This document shows, in pieces, positions 9,025-17,648 of a DNA stretch of 64,000 bases. The translations under genes and the position numbers were made by a program. Source of the stretch: Rheinheimera hassiensis (lineage in GTDB: Bacteria > Pseudomonadota > Gammaproteobacteria > Enterobacterales > Alteromonadaceae); assembly GCF_022436675.1 (NCBI RefSeq), contig NZ_JAKUJZ010000003.1:322226-386225 (forward strand). Direction: 5' to 3'. Within the stretch, counting starts at the first letter, position 1. Every line of letters begins with the position of its first letter. Below the pieces are notes generated by a model. That model made no database searches, had not been told where the DNA came from, and saw only the letters and a list, made by a program, of their open reading frames with translations.

Positions 9025-9783
9025 TTACTTGTCTGAACCACAGACACTACAAGCCGGGTCTTTATTTAAACTAAACTGCCGCCACTGGCCGCTTAAGGCA
9101 TCAAACAACTGTAACTTGCCGTATAGCGGCGTGCCGACACCGGCGATTATTTTTACAGCTTCCAGCGCTTGCATAGCACCGATTACGCCTACTACCGGGC
9201 TTAAAATACCAGCTTCCATACAGGTGAGTTGCTGCTCGCCAAACAGCTGGCTTAAACAGTGATAACAGGCGCCGTCGCCTTGCATACTAAAGCTGGCAAC
9301 CTGGCCTTCAAAGCGGATGGCAGCACCGGATACCAACGGCACTTTGGCATTAACACAAGCAGCGTTAATAGCGTTGCGGGTGGCTAAATTATCAGTGCAA
9401 TCGAGCACCAGCGAATATTGCGGCACTAATTTCGCTAAGTCTGCTGTGCTTAAACGCTGCTGCAGTGCAGTAATAGTGGTATCGGAGTTTAACTGGCGCA
9501 AACTTGCCTCGGCTTGCTGCACTTTTCTGTGGCCTATATCAGCTTCGCGGTACAGTATTTGCCGCTGTAAGTTGCTGCTATCGATAGTGTCATGGTCTGC
9601 CAGTGTAATATTGCCAATACCACTGGCCACCAGATAAGGCGCTGCGGCGCAGCCAAGCCCCCCCATGCCCACCACCAGCACTGAAGCACCAAGTAGCGCC
9701 TCCTGGCCGTCAATATCCAGTTGCGGTAACATTAAATGCCGGCTGTAACGCATAGCCTGTGCGGTAGTCAGCTCTTTAGCCAA
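9025..9783 (-). CDS. moeB: MoeB/ThiF/HesA-type sulfur-carrier adenylyltransferase
   Basis: E1-like enzyme that adenylates the C-terminal glycine of a sulfur-carrier protein, MoaD in molybdopterin synthesis or ThiS in thiamine synthesis. The 252-residue length fits MoeB (249 in E. coli). It shows the nucleotide-binding GMGGLG at 39-44, the D-x-x-x-S-N-x-x-R-Q signature DTIDSSNLQRQILY, the DCTDNLATR motif, and the zinc-binding cysteine pairs CYHC and CSVC at the C-terminus. LTCMEAGILSPVVGVIG is typical of MoeB. Neither moaD nor thi genes lie next to it, so whether it serves the molybdenum or thiamine path is inferred from similarity only. It lies 15 bases downstream of the ABC exporter gene. 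Confidence 0.85.
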   Translation of the reverse strand: MAKELTTAQAMRYSRHLMLPQLDIDGQEALLGASVLVVGMGGLGCAAAPYLVASGIGNITLADHDTIDSSNLQRQILYREADIGHRKVQQAEASLRQLNSDTTITALQQRLSTADLAKLVPQYSLVLDCTDNLATRNAINAACVNAKVPLVSGAAIRFEGQVASFSMQGDGACYHCLSQLFGEQQLTCMEAGILSPVVGVIGAMQALEAVKIIAGVGTPLYGKLQLFDALSGQWRQFSLNKDPACSVCGSDK

Positions 9784-9798
9784 GGCTTACTCCTGGTG

Positions 9799-11544
9799 TT
9801 AATTTAGTAACTGCAGCTCGGCCAGCTGCTTATATAACGGGCTTGATAACAACAGTTGTTGGTGGGTGCCGCTGGCAATCAGCCTGCCATGTTCCAGCAA
9901 TAGGATGCGGTCGGCGTTAAGTACTGTGGCCAGCCGGTGGGCGATAATCAGCGTAGTTTTACCCTGCATTAAATTATCCAGCGCCTGTTGCACGTGTTGC
10001 TCGCTTACCGCATCCAGTGAACTGGTGGCTTCATCCAGCAACAACACGGGTCTGTCAGCCAAAATAGCCCGGGCAATAGCAATGCGCTGCTTTTGACCGC
10101 CGGACAACCGCACGCCGCGTTCACCTAATTGTGTGGCATAGCCATCACTAAACTCAGCAATAAAACCATCTGCCCGTGCGGCAATGCAAGCGTTTATGAC
10201 TTCTTGCTCAGTGGCATCGGGCCTGCCGTAACGCACGTTTTCCAGCACTGAACTGGCAAAAATAACCGACTCTTGCGGTACCAGAGCAAACTGGGCGCGC
10301 AGCTGGGTTAAATCCAATTGGCTGATATCAGTGCCATCGAGCAATATCTGCCCGGTTGTGGGCTGGTAAAACCGCTGTAATAGCTGAAACAAAGTCGTTT
10401 TACCGGCCCCACTTGGCCCTACCAGCGCAATACGTTCACCGGGTTTAATGTCGATATTAAGCTGTTGCAGCACCGTTTTATCTGCCACCTGCGGATAAGC
10501 AAAACTCAGCTGGCGCAGGCTAAGAGCGCCTGCTACCGGTAAACTAAGTGCTATCGGCAACACCGGCGAGGCTATTTCAACCGGTGCCGTTGCCAGTTCA
10601 ATTAAGCGCTCTGTGGCGCCCGCTGCACGCTGAATATCGCCGGTTACTTCACTGATTGTTGCTGCGCTGCCTGCCACCATCACGGCATAAAACATAAAAG
10701 CGGTCAGTTCACCGGCACTGACAACACCGGCCATCACATCGCGCGCGCCTACCCAGCTGATCAGCACCATAGCGGTAATACTCAGCAGCATTACGGCAGC
10801 GATCAGTAGAGCACGGTAGAAGATACGCTGTTTGGCTGACTGCATTACCTGTTCAATTCTGTCGGCGAACAATTGTTTATCACGTGGCTCATGGCCATAA
10901 GACTGCACGGTATGAATTTCATGCAGGCTTTCATCAACATAGGCACCCACATCAGCTAAGCGGTCCTGGCTGACACGGGATAATTTACGCACCCTGCGGC
11001 CCAACACAATAATCGGCAGTAATACCAGCGGTACCGCCAGCAATACTAATCCGGTCATTTTGAAGCTGGTTAGTGCCATCATAAGCAAACCGCCAATGGC
11101 CGTAACTGTAGCCCGCAGCGCCATCGACAGGCTGGATCCCACCACACTTTGCAGCAAAGTGGTATCGGCAGTAAAACGTGAAATAACCTCACCGGTGCGC
11201 ATTTCACCATAGAATGATGGCGATAACTTCAGCATATGCTGGTACACGCGGTTGCGGATATCAGCACTTACCCGCTCACCCAGCCAGGTCATCAAATAAA
11301 AACGGCAGAATACCGCCGCCGAAGACAACATACATAGCAGCAAAATACCCAGCGTGATCTGATTTAGCCGGGTGTGGTTATTGGCAACAAACCCATCGTC
11401 TACCAACAGGCGCACGCCCTGCCCCAGCGCCAGCCAGCTAAGTGAGCCAACCAGTAAAAACAATATGGCCAGCAATACCCTATTACGATAAGGCTTTAAA
11501 AAGCCGCCAACCCAAGGCAATACTGCCACTACAGGCGCAGTCAA
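9799..11544 (-). CDS. ABC exporter half-transporter (MsbA-like, fused membrane and ATPase domains)
   Basis: Homodimeric-type exporter of 581 residues in the inner membrane. Residues 1-310 form the six-helix membrane domain; the ATPase domain follows, with Walker A GPSGAGKTT at 376-384, signature LSGGQKQR at 480-487, Walker B LLLDEATSS with D504/E505, and the switch histidine in IIAHRLATV. Members move lipids, peptides or drugs; the substrate here is unknown, and the canonical msbA-lpxK neighbours are missing. The start appears to be TTG (11544) behind an AGGTG motif. It is followed closely by moeB. A lipid A flippase identity is possible but unsupported by context. Confidence 0.88.
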   Translation of the reverse strand: MTAPVVAVLPWVGGFLKPYRNRVLLAILFLLVGSLSWLALGQGVRLLVDDGFVANNHTRLNQITLGILLLCMLSSAAVFCRFYLMTWLGERVSADIRNRVYQHMLKLSPSFYGEMRTGEVISRFTADTTLLQSVVGSSLSMALRATVTAIGGLLMMALTSFKMTGLVLLAVPLVLLPIIVLGRRVRKLSRVSQDRLADVGAYVDESLHEIHTVQSYGHEPRDKQLFADRIEQVMQSAKQRIFYRALLIAAVMLLSITAMVLISWVGARDVMAGVVSAGELTAFMFYAVMVAGSAATISEVTGDIQRAAGATERLIELATAPVEIASPVLPIALSLPVAGALSLRQLSFAYPQVADKTVLQQLNIDIKPGERIALVGPSGAGKTTLFQLLQRFYQPTTGQILLDGTDISQLDLTQLRAQFALVPQESVIFASSVLENVRYGRPDATEQEVINACIAARADGFIAEFSDGYATQLGERGVRLSGGQKQRIAIARAILADRPVLLLDEATSSLDAVSEQHVQQALDNLMQGKTTLIIAHRLATVLNADRILLLEHGRLIASGTHQQLLLSSPLYKQLAELQLLN

Positions 11545-11685
11545 TTAGTCACCTGCGCATTGATATCTACAACGCCAGCCAGCGAAAACTGCAACATATT
11601 AACCCCTTTTTTTGTTAGCCCTGCTAAGGCCATAATGACTGTGCGACAACGGTAGCAACTAAAACGCCGGCTCCACTAAGCTGAA

Positions 11686-12387
11686 TTAATGAGCCGGTTC
11701 AGCCGGCTGATACCAGTCTGTCCAACTGCGGGTAACAACAAAAACAGCATAGCTGGCAAACTCTGCGGTTAACTTGCTATAAAAGTCAAAGTTGGTCAGG
11801 TTTACCGTCAGCAGGCAATTTAAACCGCAGTTTACCTGGCGAAACGTCTGGCTGGAGGTGGCAACAACCTGGCTGCTAAAACCATGATGTTGTGTCAATT
11901 GTTTTACCCGCCAGGCGTGAAAATCGCTGGTAACAATATAATCCGGTTTTAATTGTCTGGCCGCTAAGCTGTTAAATTCTTTATAGGTATTATCACCGCC
12001 ATAAAAGCAGTCTACCGCAACATTATCAGCCACACTGAGCAGGTAATCGACGTAAGGTTTGCAGTATTGGGTGGTCATAATAACGCTGCCGCCATCCGGC
12101 AACAGTTGTGTCAGCTGCTGCAGCCGTGATTTAGCACACGCCGGTAATGCCGTTTCAGAACCACCACAGCCCAGCAGCACCACACTGCTGTTTGCTGCCA
12201 TACTGTAGCTGCTGGTATGGCCGCCATACCAGTGCCTTACCTGGTTTGCCACAAAGCTGTTACCGGCCAGATAATAAAACGCCAGCAGCAACCATAAACC
12301 TTTTTTGCGGTACACAATACACGCCAGTAACAGGCCATACAGCATAAGGTTATGCGGAAACATAAAGGGTTCAAGAACATCTTTCAT
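11686..12387 (-). CDS. YdcF/DUF218-like membrane-anchored protein
   Basis: Product of 233 residues with two N-terminal hydrophobic segments (MLYGLLLACIVY and WLLLAFYYLAGNSF), followed by a DUF218-type Rossmann-like domain: SSVVLLGCGG at the first strand, GGDNTYKEFNSLA matching the family's nTyeN motif, and YIVTSDFHAWRVKQL matching the VTs-yH-R motif. Related proteins (ElyC/SanA/YdcF) influence envelope polysaccharide assembly, but their chemistry is unproven. The ATG at 12387 with AAGGAG upstream is preferred over the longer reading to 12426. It overlaps the end of the Wzy/ligase-like gene by 17 bases, so it is translationally coupled to the polysaccharide operon, of which it is the last member. 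Confidence 0.75.
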   Translation of the reverse strand: MKDVLEPFMFPHNLMLYGLLLACIVYRKKGLWLLLAFYYLAGNSFVANQVRHWYGGHTSSYSMAANSSVVLLGCGGSETALPACAKSRLQQLTQLLPDGGSVIMTTQYCKPYVDYLLSVADNVAVDCFYGGDNTYKEFNSLAARQLKPDYIVTSDFHAWRVKQLTQHHGFSSQVVATSSQTFRQVNCGLNCLLTVNLTNFDFYSKLTAEFASYAVFVVTRSWTDWYQPAEPAH

Positions 12388-13651
12388 CTTTACTCCTTGT
12401 CTGATGCTGGTGTACCAGTAACGCATTACACAGTGCCCACGGTAGCCACAACATACCGGACGTTAAAATGTGTCCGGCCACGGACGATACCAGCAACAGC
12501 AGCAAGTTCAATAGTAACAGGCTGCGCCCTGCGCCACAGGCCCTGCGCTGCCAGCTGCTGCGGAAAAATACAGCAAAACACAGTACAAACGCCAGCACGC
12601 CAGCCAATCCGTGAAATACCAGCAAGTCAAACCAATCCAGCTCGGCAAAATATTTTTTCAGATATAGCGCTACCCCACCCTGGCCCACACCCAGCATACG
12701 TTGCCAGTCGGTATAGTGCTCGGCAGTGGTTTGCCAGATACGCCCGGCGTAGTAATCGCGGGATGACAGCAAAATACCGCTGATGCCACGCTGCTGATAA
12801 ACAAAATTCAGTTTGTCGTATATCCCCAGCAGCTTTAACAGGCTTTCGCCGTTAAACAGCACCGCCAACAACACCACACTCACGGTTAACAATAACACGT
12901 ACACGATCTTGCGCTGTCGTTGCCAAAAACTAAGCGGTTGCATTAGTAACGGAATAAGCAGCACCAGCAGCAGCACACCAAATAAACCGGTTTTAGTCAG
13001 CAGTAGTAAGGCGATAACCAGAGCGGTAGCGCTGATGCCCCAGTACGCCAGTTTATGCTGCGGCCAGCAAAGCACCAGCAAAGCACAACTTAGCACCAGC
13101 AGCACGGCCGACAATTCATTGGTGGAGTAAAAAAAGCCTTTAATACCTAAAAAAGACTGCGCTACGCCGTCAAGCGGCTGATAGGCGGTAAAACCAAACC
13201 CTGCCAAACCGGCCATAGCATTTAGCAGCAGCACCAAAGCACTAATAATCAGTGTATGTTTAAACAACAGTTGCGCGGTTGCAGGTAAGCGTTGCTGCAA
13301 AGACACTAAATAAGCAAAAGCCAGCAGCGGGCTTAACACTTTAATAGCCAGCTGAATATCGACCAGCCACCAGCGCTGCGCTAAAACCGGCCACTGCAGT
13401 GCCGGCCCCAACAGCATTAATAACAATAACAGCAGCAGGCCCAGCACAAGCTTAGGTTGCTGCACCAGCAAAGCTAAGGTCATTAACAGCAGTAATAACA
13501 GCTTGTAAAACACCGACAAGCCATAGCTGACACCATGTAACTGCAGCAAAGCACCATTAATGCAATCTACCAGCAAAAACAGCGGGATAAGCCAGCACAG
13601 TAGTTTATCGCTGCGCTGCTGCAACGGTGAAGTTAGCGTAGCAAGCGACAT
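12371..13651 (-). CDS. O-antigen polymerase/ligase-like polytopic membrane protein (Wzy/WaaL superfamily)
   Basis: A 426-residue integral membrane protein with about ten to twelve hydrophobic helices and one larger periplasmic loop around residues 270-345 (FNGESLLKLLGIYDKLNFVY to GGVALYLKKYFAEL), the layout of Wzy polymerases and O-antigen ligases. Leucine content is extreme (runs such as LLLLLLMTLALL and LLLLLLLMLLG). Catalytic Arg and His of this superfamily cannot be placed securely because the family is so divergent. The context between glycosyltransferases, and opposite wecA and a flippase, supports polymerisation of a lipid-linked repeat unit. The start overlaps the preceding stop by one base (TAATG). 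Confidence 0.75.
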   Translation of the reverse strand: MSLATLTSPLQQRSDKLLCWLIPLFLLVDCINGALLQLHGVSYGLSVFYKLLLLLLMTLALLVQQPKLVLGLLLLLLLMLLGPALQWPVLAQRWWLVDIQLAIKVLSPLLAFAYLVSLQQRLPATAQLLFKHTLIISALVLLLNAMAGLAGFGFTAYQPLDGVAQSFLGIKGFFYSTNELSAVLLVLSCALLVLCWPQHKLAYWGISATALVIALLLLTKTGLFGVLLLVLLIPLLMQPLSFWQRQRKIVYVLLLTVSVVLLAVLFNGESLLKLLGIYDKLNFVYQQRGISGILLSSRDYYAGRIWQTTAEHYTDWQRMLGVGQGGVALYLKKYFAELDWFDLLVFHGLAGVLAFVLCFAVFFRSSWQRRACGAGRSLLLLNLLLLLVSSVAGHILTSGMLWLPWALCNALLVHQHQTRSKDERCS

Positions 13652-14553
13652 TATTTTTTAAATAGTCCGGCCAGGCCTTTACTGAATACTTTAATACGCC
13701 AGCGGCTGAGCGCACCCAGCTTGTGTTTAAGGTAATAGCGCCATTTTAGTTTTACCAGGCCGTAACGACAGCTGCTGATAAGCTCGAGTAATGTTAACGG
13801 AATTTGCTCCATGCTCTGGCGGTAAAACATCTGGTTTTGCAAGTTGCGCTCGCTCATATGTACCCGGTGCTTGGCAACAAATTGTTTATGCGCGTCCAAC
13901 CGTTTGGGAGAGTTGGTAATACGGCCCAGTTCATGGCCCACATTAACTTTGTAGCTGGCATCAGCAATACGCAGTGCCGGGCCATAAGCCTGCACTACCC
14001 GCACCCACATATCATAATCCTGAAACGCCGCCAGACCGATGTCAAACCCACCCAGTTCCAGCATACGCTCGCGCCGCACCAGAGCCTGATTAGATAAGGT
14101 GTGCAAATCCAGCAGCTCTGGCAAAGCCACGACACTGCGACTGGCAAACAGCTTTTTCTGCACTGTGCCGTAGTCCCAGATATAGCCGGAGCTGACACAG
14201 CTGTATTTGTCGTCATAAGCGTTATACAGGCTGCTTAAGCGCTGTGGTAAAAACTCGTCATCATCGTCAATACCGGTAACAAAATCGCCTTTGGCTTCTG
14301 ATATTGCCCGGTTGCGAGCCGCGCAGGCGCCCTGGCCCTTACTTTGGCGAAAAAACCTTATGCGTTCATCATTAATATATTTGTTCGTCAGCACATGCCA
14401 GGTGTCGTCGGTTGAGGCATCGTCTACCACCAGCAACTCTATATTGCTGTAGTCCTGTGCCAACACCGACTCAATTGCACGCATAGCCATGCTCACCCGG
14501 TTAAAGGTAGGCATATAAACACTGATTAGTGGTAACTGCTGTTGTTTTTCCAT
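13651..14553 (-). CDS. Family 2 glycosyltransferase
   Basis: GT-A-fold sugar transferase of 300 residues, cytoplasmic or membrane-associated, expected to add one sugar to the growing lipid-linked oligosaccharide. The nucleotide-sugar domain is at the start: ISVYMPTFNR, then ELLVVDDASTDDTW, CAARNRAI and the metal-binding acidic cluster GIDDDDEFLP. FDIGLAAFQDYDMWVR is the acceptor-side motif typical of GT2. The ATG at 14553 has GGAG upstream; a reading extended to 14604 would overlap wecG. The C-terminal 60 residues are basic and may contact the membrane. It is the third gene of the leftward polysaccharide group. Donor and linkage cannot be assigned. Confidence 0.88.
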   Translation of the reverse strand: MEKQQQLPLISVYMPTFNRVSMAMRAIESVLAQDYSNIELLVVDDASTDDTWHVLTNKYINDERIRFFRQSKGQGACAARNRAISEAKGDFVTGIDDDDEFLPQRLSSLYNAYDDKYSCVSSGYIWDYGTVQKKLFASRSVVALPELLDLHTLSNQALVRRERMLELGGFDIGLAAFQDYDMWVRVVQAYGPALRIADASYKVNVGHELGRITNSPKRLDAHKQFVAKHRVHMSERNLQNQMFYRQSMEQIPLTLLELISSCRYGLVKLKWRYYLKHKLGALSRWRIKVFSKGLAGLFKK

Positions 14554-14572
14554 CTTAACTCCATCCCGGATG

Positions 14573-15322
14573 TTAAATTTTACCTGTCCAATACCACCAG
14601 ACATACCGCAGCAGCCCTAACTGGCGGCCAATACGGCTAGGCTGTGACAACAAACGGTAAGCCCATTCTAAATTCAGCTTACACCAAAGCTCTGGTGCAC
14701 GTTTTACATTGCCGGTAAACACATCATAAGTGCCGCCAACGCCCATATAAAAACAATCCGGGTGCTGCGCCCGGATACGCTGGATCAATAACTCCTGCTT
14801 GGGCGATCCCATCGCAATACTGACAATACGGGCGCCACTTTGCTTTATTTGCTCAATAAGTACGGCTTCATCTTTAAAATAACCGTCTACCGCCCCTACC
14901 AGGTTAACCTGTTGTGCGCGCAGTTTATCAGCCGTTTGCTGGTTTACCTCAGGCTTGGCGCCAACAATAAACACCGGCACTTTATATTGTGCAGCGCGCA
15001 GCATCAGGTTTTGCCACAGCTCACAGCCTGGAATTCGCTGCACGTTTTTTTTCAACCGTTTGCGCATTACCTTAACTACACCGATACCATCGGCATAACG
15101 AATATCCGCACCGCTGATCACCGCTTCAATTTGCGGGTTACGCATGGCTGTCAGTACTTTTTCCGGATTAATAGCAATAGCTGAACCGGCATACACGCTG
15201 CCGTCTTCACGCACAATAAACTCAAGTAACTGCTGCATATCAGCAAATGAGGACACCTGTACCGGCCCTACTTTTACCTGGGGGATCTGTTGGCGCAACA
15301 CCGCTGCACTGGCTTCAGTCAT
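14573..15322 (-). CDS. WecG/TagA/CpsF-family glycosyltransferase
   Basis: Enzyme of 249 residues in the family that transfers ManNAc or ManNAcA (or glucose in some capsules) onto undecaprenyl-diphospho-GlcNAc, forming the second linkage of an enterobacterial-common-antigen-like or teichoic linkage unit. Family stretches are visible: ADIRYADGIGVVKVMR, PGCELWQNLM, FIVGAKPEVNQQTADKL, VSIAMGSPKQELLI and CFYMGVGGTYDVFTGNVKRAPEL. The C-terminus RLLSQPSRIGRQLGLLRY is the membrane-binding appendage known from TagA. It overlaps the upstream family 4 transferase gene by 4 bases, and wecA lies divergently nearby, which is consistent with WecA then WecG acting in sequence. Confidence 0.9.
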   Translation of the reverse strand: MTEASAAVLRQQIPQVKVGPVQVSSFADMQQLLEFIVREDGSVYAGSAIAINPEKVLTAMRNPQIEAVISGADIRYADGIGVVKVMRKRLKKNVQRIPGCELWQNLMLRAAQYKVPVFIVGAKPEVNQQTADKLRAQQVNLVGAVDGYFKDEAVLIEQIKQSGARIVSIAMGSPKQELLIQRIRAQHPDCFYMGVGGTYDVFTGNVKRAPELWCKLNLEWAYRLLSQPSRIGRQLGLLRYVWWYWTGKI

Positions 15323-16374
15323 AATAAGATTTCCTGATAAAGCTGTTGTAATTCATTTACCACCTGGCCCAGCAAATACTGCTCAGCAGTGGCGCGGGCC
15401 TGTTGCTGCATACGCTGATACTCTGCCGGGCTTTGCTGCCACATGCGCTCAATAGCGTGGGTAAACGCCACCACAAGCTGTTGCTCTGTTTCTTGCTGGC
15501 TGATAAGAATACCATTGCTGAGCGCTTTTATCTGCTCGCTGGCGCCATCTGTTTGGGTGGCGATTACCGGCGTATAACATGCCATGGCTTCTGCCATCAC
15601 TAACCCAAAAGCTTCATGGCGTGACAAACTAACAAAACATCGGGCCTGGCTGTATAACTGTTTTAGTGCCAGGCTGTCTTTAGGCCCCACCACCAGCACA
15701 TTCGGAAACTGCCTTGCCGCCGATTGCAGTTTATCCAACCAGGGGCCAGAGCCGGCGATTACCACTTTTTTGTCACTGATGGCTGGCAGCAATGCCAACA
15801 GGCGGTCCATACCTTTGTTGTGATCCAGGCTACCAACGTACAATATATCTATGGTTTTTTGCTGCCAGCTGAATGGCTCAACCTGACGAAATAACTCACT
15901 GATACCCGCCGGCAATACCACAGCGTGCTTAGTTGGCAGCGTAAAATGCTGTGCCAGCGCCTTACTGGCAAAAATCCATTGATCGACCTTACGCGCGCAC
16001 CAGCGGTAGGCTTTACCCGGCGGCTGATACTTATAAATATCACTGCCATGGCAGGTCACCACAATTTTCACTTTGCGGTTTCGCACCGCTTTATACAATA
16101 ACGCCAGCCAAATAGTGGGATAAAAGAAATGCACATGCACTATATCAAAACGGCGGCGGGTAAGAATAAAACGCCAGATAAAATCCAGCAGAAAAACGGG
16201 GTATTTCAATAATTTGTTCAGCAAAGAGTCACTGTGCCAACGCATATAATGATAAGCAGGATGAAACGCAGCCAGTGCCCACACCTGATTATGCACAAAT
16301 TTACCCTGAAACGGTGATGACGGCTTAGGCCCCATGTTACTGATAATTAAAATGTTGCTGTTAGCTGCTTGCAC
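15319..16374 (-). CDS. Family 4 glycosyltransferase
   Basis: GT-B-fold retaining glycosyltransferase of 351 residues. The N-terminal acceptor half carries NMGPKPSSPFQGKFV, DIVHVHFFYP and VTCHGSDIYKY. The C-terminal donor half has the DILYVGSLDHNKGMDRL strand-loop, KVVIAGSGP, and the E-x7-E motif region SRHEAFGLVMAEAMACYTPVIAT, in which the glutamates bind the nucleotide sugar. It is the first gene of the leftward polysaccharide group and overlaps the next gene by 4 bases. The divergent 173-base gap shared with wecA should hold the promoters. The sugar specificity is unknown. Confidence 0.9.
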   Translation of the reverse strand: MQAANSNILIISNMGPKPSSPFQGKFVHNQVWALAAFHPAYHYMRWHSDSLLNKLLKYPVFLLDFIWRFILTRRRFDIVHVHFFYPTIWLALLYKAVRNRKVKIVVTCHGSDIYKYQPPGKAYRWCARKVDQWIFASKALAQHFTLPTKHAVVLPAGISELFRQVEPFSWQQKTIDILYVGSLDHNKGMDRLLALLPAISDKKVVIAGSGPWLDKLQSAARQFPNVLVVGPKDSLALKQLYSQARCFVSLSRHEAFGLVMAEAMACYTPVIATQTDGASEQIKALSNGILISQQETEQQLVVAFTHAIERMWQQSPAEYQRMQQQARATAEQYLLGQVVNELQQLYQEILL

Positions 16375-16547
16375 GCTTAAATTTCATCCTGACAGTCACA
16401 CTGACTGTGTACAATACTTGTTGTCTGGCCAGAAAACACTTAGTTTATAAGACATTGCTGGCCACGCCGAAAACGGCATAGTAATAACGGATTTTAGCTG
16501 ACGCCTGGCTGAATAACTATAACCCTGAGCGCAAACCGGAAAGTTAA

Positions 16548-17624
16548 ATGCCTGAACATATTAGCCTTTATCTCGCTGCCTTTATCACATCCTGTGTGGC
16601 TATTGCCTTTTTATACCCATTGTCTGTCCGCGTTGGTCTGGTCGATATTCCGCGCGGCCGCAAACAACATCAGGGTGCCGTACCGCTGATTGGCGGTATA
16701 GCCACTTACTGTGGTTTAAGCCTGGCGCTGCTGTTATTTGCCGACAGCAGCATAGAGCCCATTTATTATCTGCTGTGCAGTGGCACCATAGTGCTGTTGG
16801 GGGTATTTGATGATTACCTCGATTTAAGCGTAAAACTGCGTCTGGCTATCCAGACCCTGGTGGGGCTTGCCATGACATATAGCCTGAATTTGCATCTGGG
16901 TAGCTTAGGCGACTTGTTTGGCTTAGGTGTGGTAGAACTTGGTGTGCTGGGTATTCCGGTTACGCTGATTGCTGTAATCGCCGCCATTAATGCGTTTAAC
17001 ATGACCGACGGCATCGACGGCCTGGCCGGCATGCTTAGCATGGTCAGTTTTGTCACTATCGCTATTTTTATGTCGTTGTGGGGCCAGCAACTGCATGCCA
17101 CTATGGCGCTGGTGGTGGTGCTGGCGATGCTGCCTTACCTGGCATGTAACCTTAATTTGGTGCCCGGGCGGCGTATTTTTATGGGCGATGCCGGCAGTAT
17201 GTTAATTGGCCTGAGCGTAATTTGGCTGCTAATTATTGGCACCCAAAGCGAAAGCGCCAGCTTTCGCCCGGTAACAGCATTGTGGATTATTGCTATACCC
17301 CTGATGGACATGATTGCCATTATGGTGCGGCGTATCCGTAAAGGGCAGTCACCGTTTCAGGCAGACCGGGAGCACTTGCACCATATATCACTGCGGTTAG
17401 GCTTAAGCTCGCGCGAGTCACTGGCGTTAATTACCTCTTTAGCCTGTATTTTTGCCTGTATTGGTATTATCGGCGAATACCTGCTGGTGCCGGATCTGGT
17501 TATGTTGCTGTTATTTTTAGCCGTGTTTGGTGCTTATTTGTATAGCCTGCAAAATATTTGGCGTATTATTTCGCACTTTCGCCAGAAACGGCTGCAAAGC
17601 CGCCAGCCCAGGATAGTGAAGTAG
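16548..17624 (+). CDS. wecA: Undecaprenyl-phosphate GlcNAc-1-phosphate transferase, WecA-like
   Basis: Polytopic membrane enzyme of 358 residues that starts lipid-linked glycan synthesis by moving a HexNAc-1-phosphate from the UDP sugar to undecaprenyl phosphate. The catalytic signatures of the PNPT/MraY superfamily are present: VFDDYLDLSVKLR (metal-binding Asp pair), NAFNMTDGIDGLAG, FMGDAGSMLIG and the cytoplasmic DREHLHHI His motif characteristic of WecA-type enzymes. About eleven hydrophobic helices are visible. It is the first gene of the rightward group, followed by a flippase and a pyruvyltransferase. The actual sugar (GlcNAc, GalNAc or a derivative) cannot be told from sequence alone. 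Confidence 0.92.
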   Translation: MPEHISLYLAAFITSCVAIAFLYPLSVRVGLVDIPRGRKQHQGAVPLIGGIATYCGLSLALLLFADSSIEPIYYLLCSGTIVLLGVFDDYLDLSVKLRLAIQTLVGLAMTYSLNLHLGSLGDLFGLGVVELGVLGIPVTLIAVIAAINAFNMTDGIDGLAGMLSMVSFVTIAIFMSLWGQQLHATMALVVVLAMLPYLACNLNLVPGRRIFMGDAGSMLIGLSVIWLLIIGTQSESASFRPVTALWIIAIPLMDMIAIMVRRIRKGQSPFQADREHLHHISLRLGLSSRESLALITSLACIFACIGIIGEYLLVPDLVMLLLFLAVFGAYLYSLQNIWRIISHFRQKRLQSRQPRIVK

Positions 17625-17648
17625 CCAGGTAATTAAGGACTGCAAGTA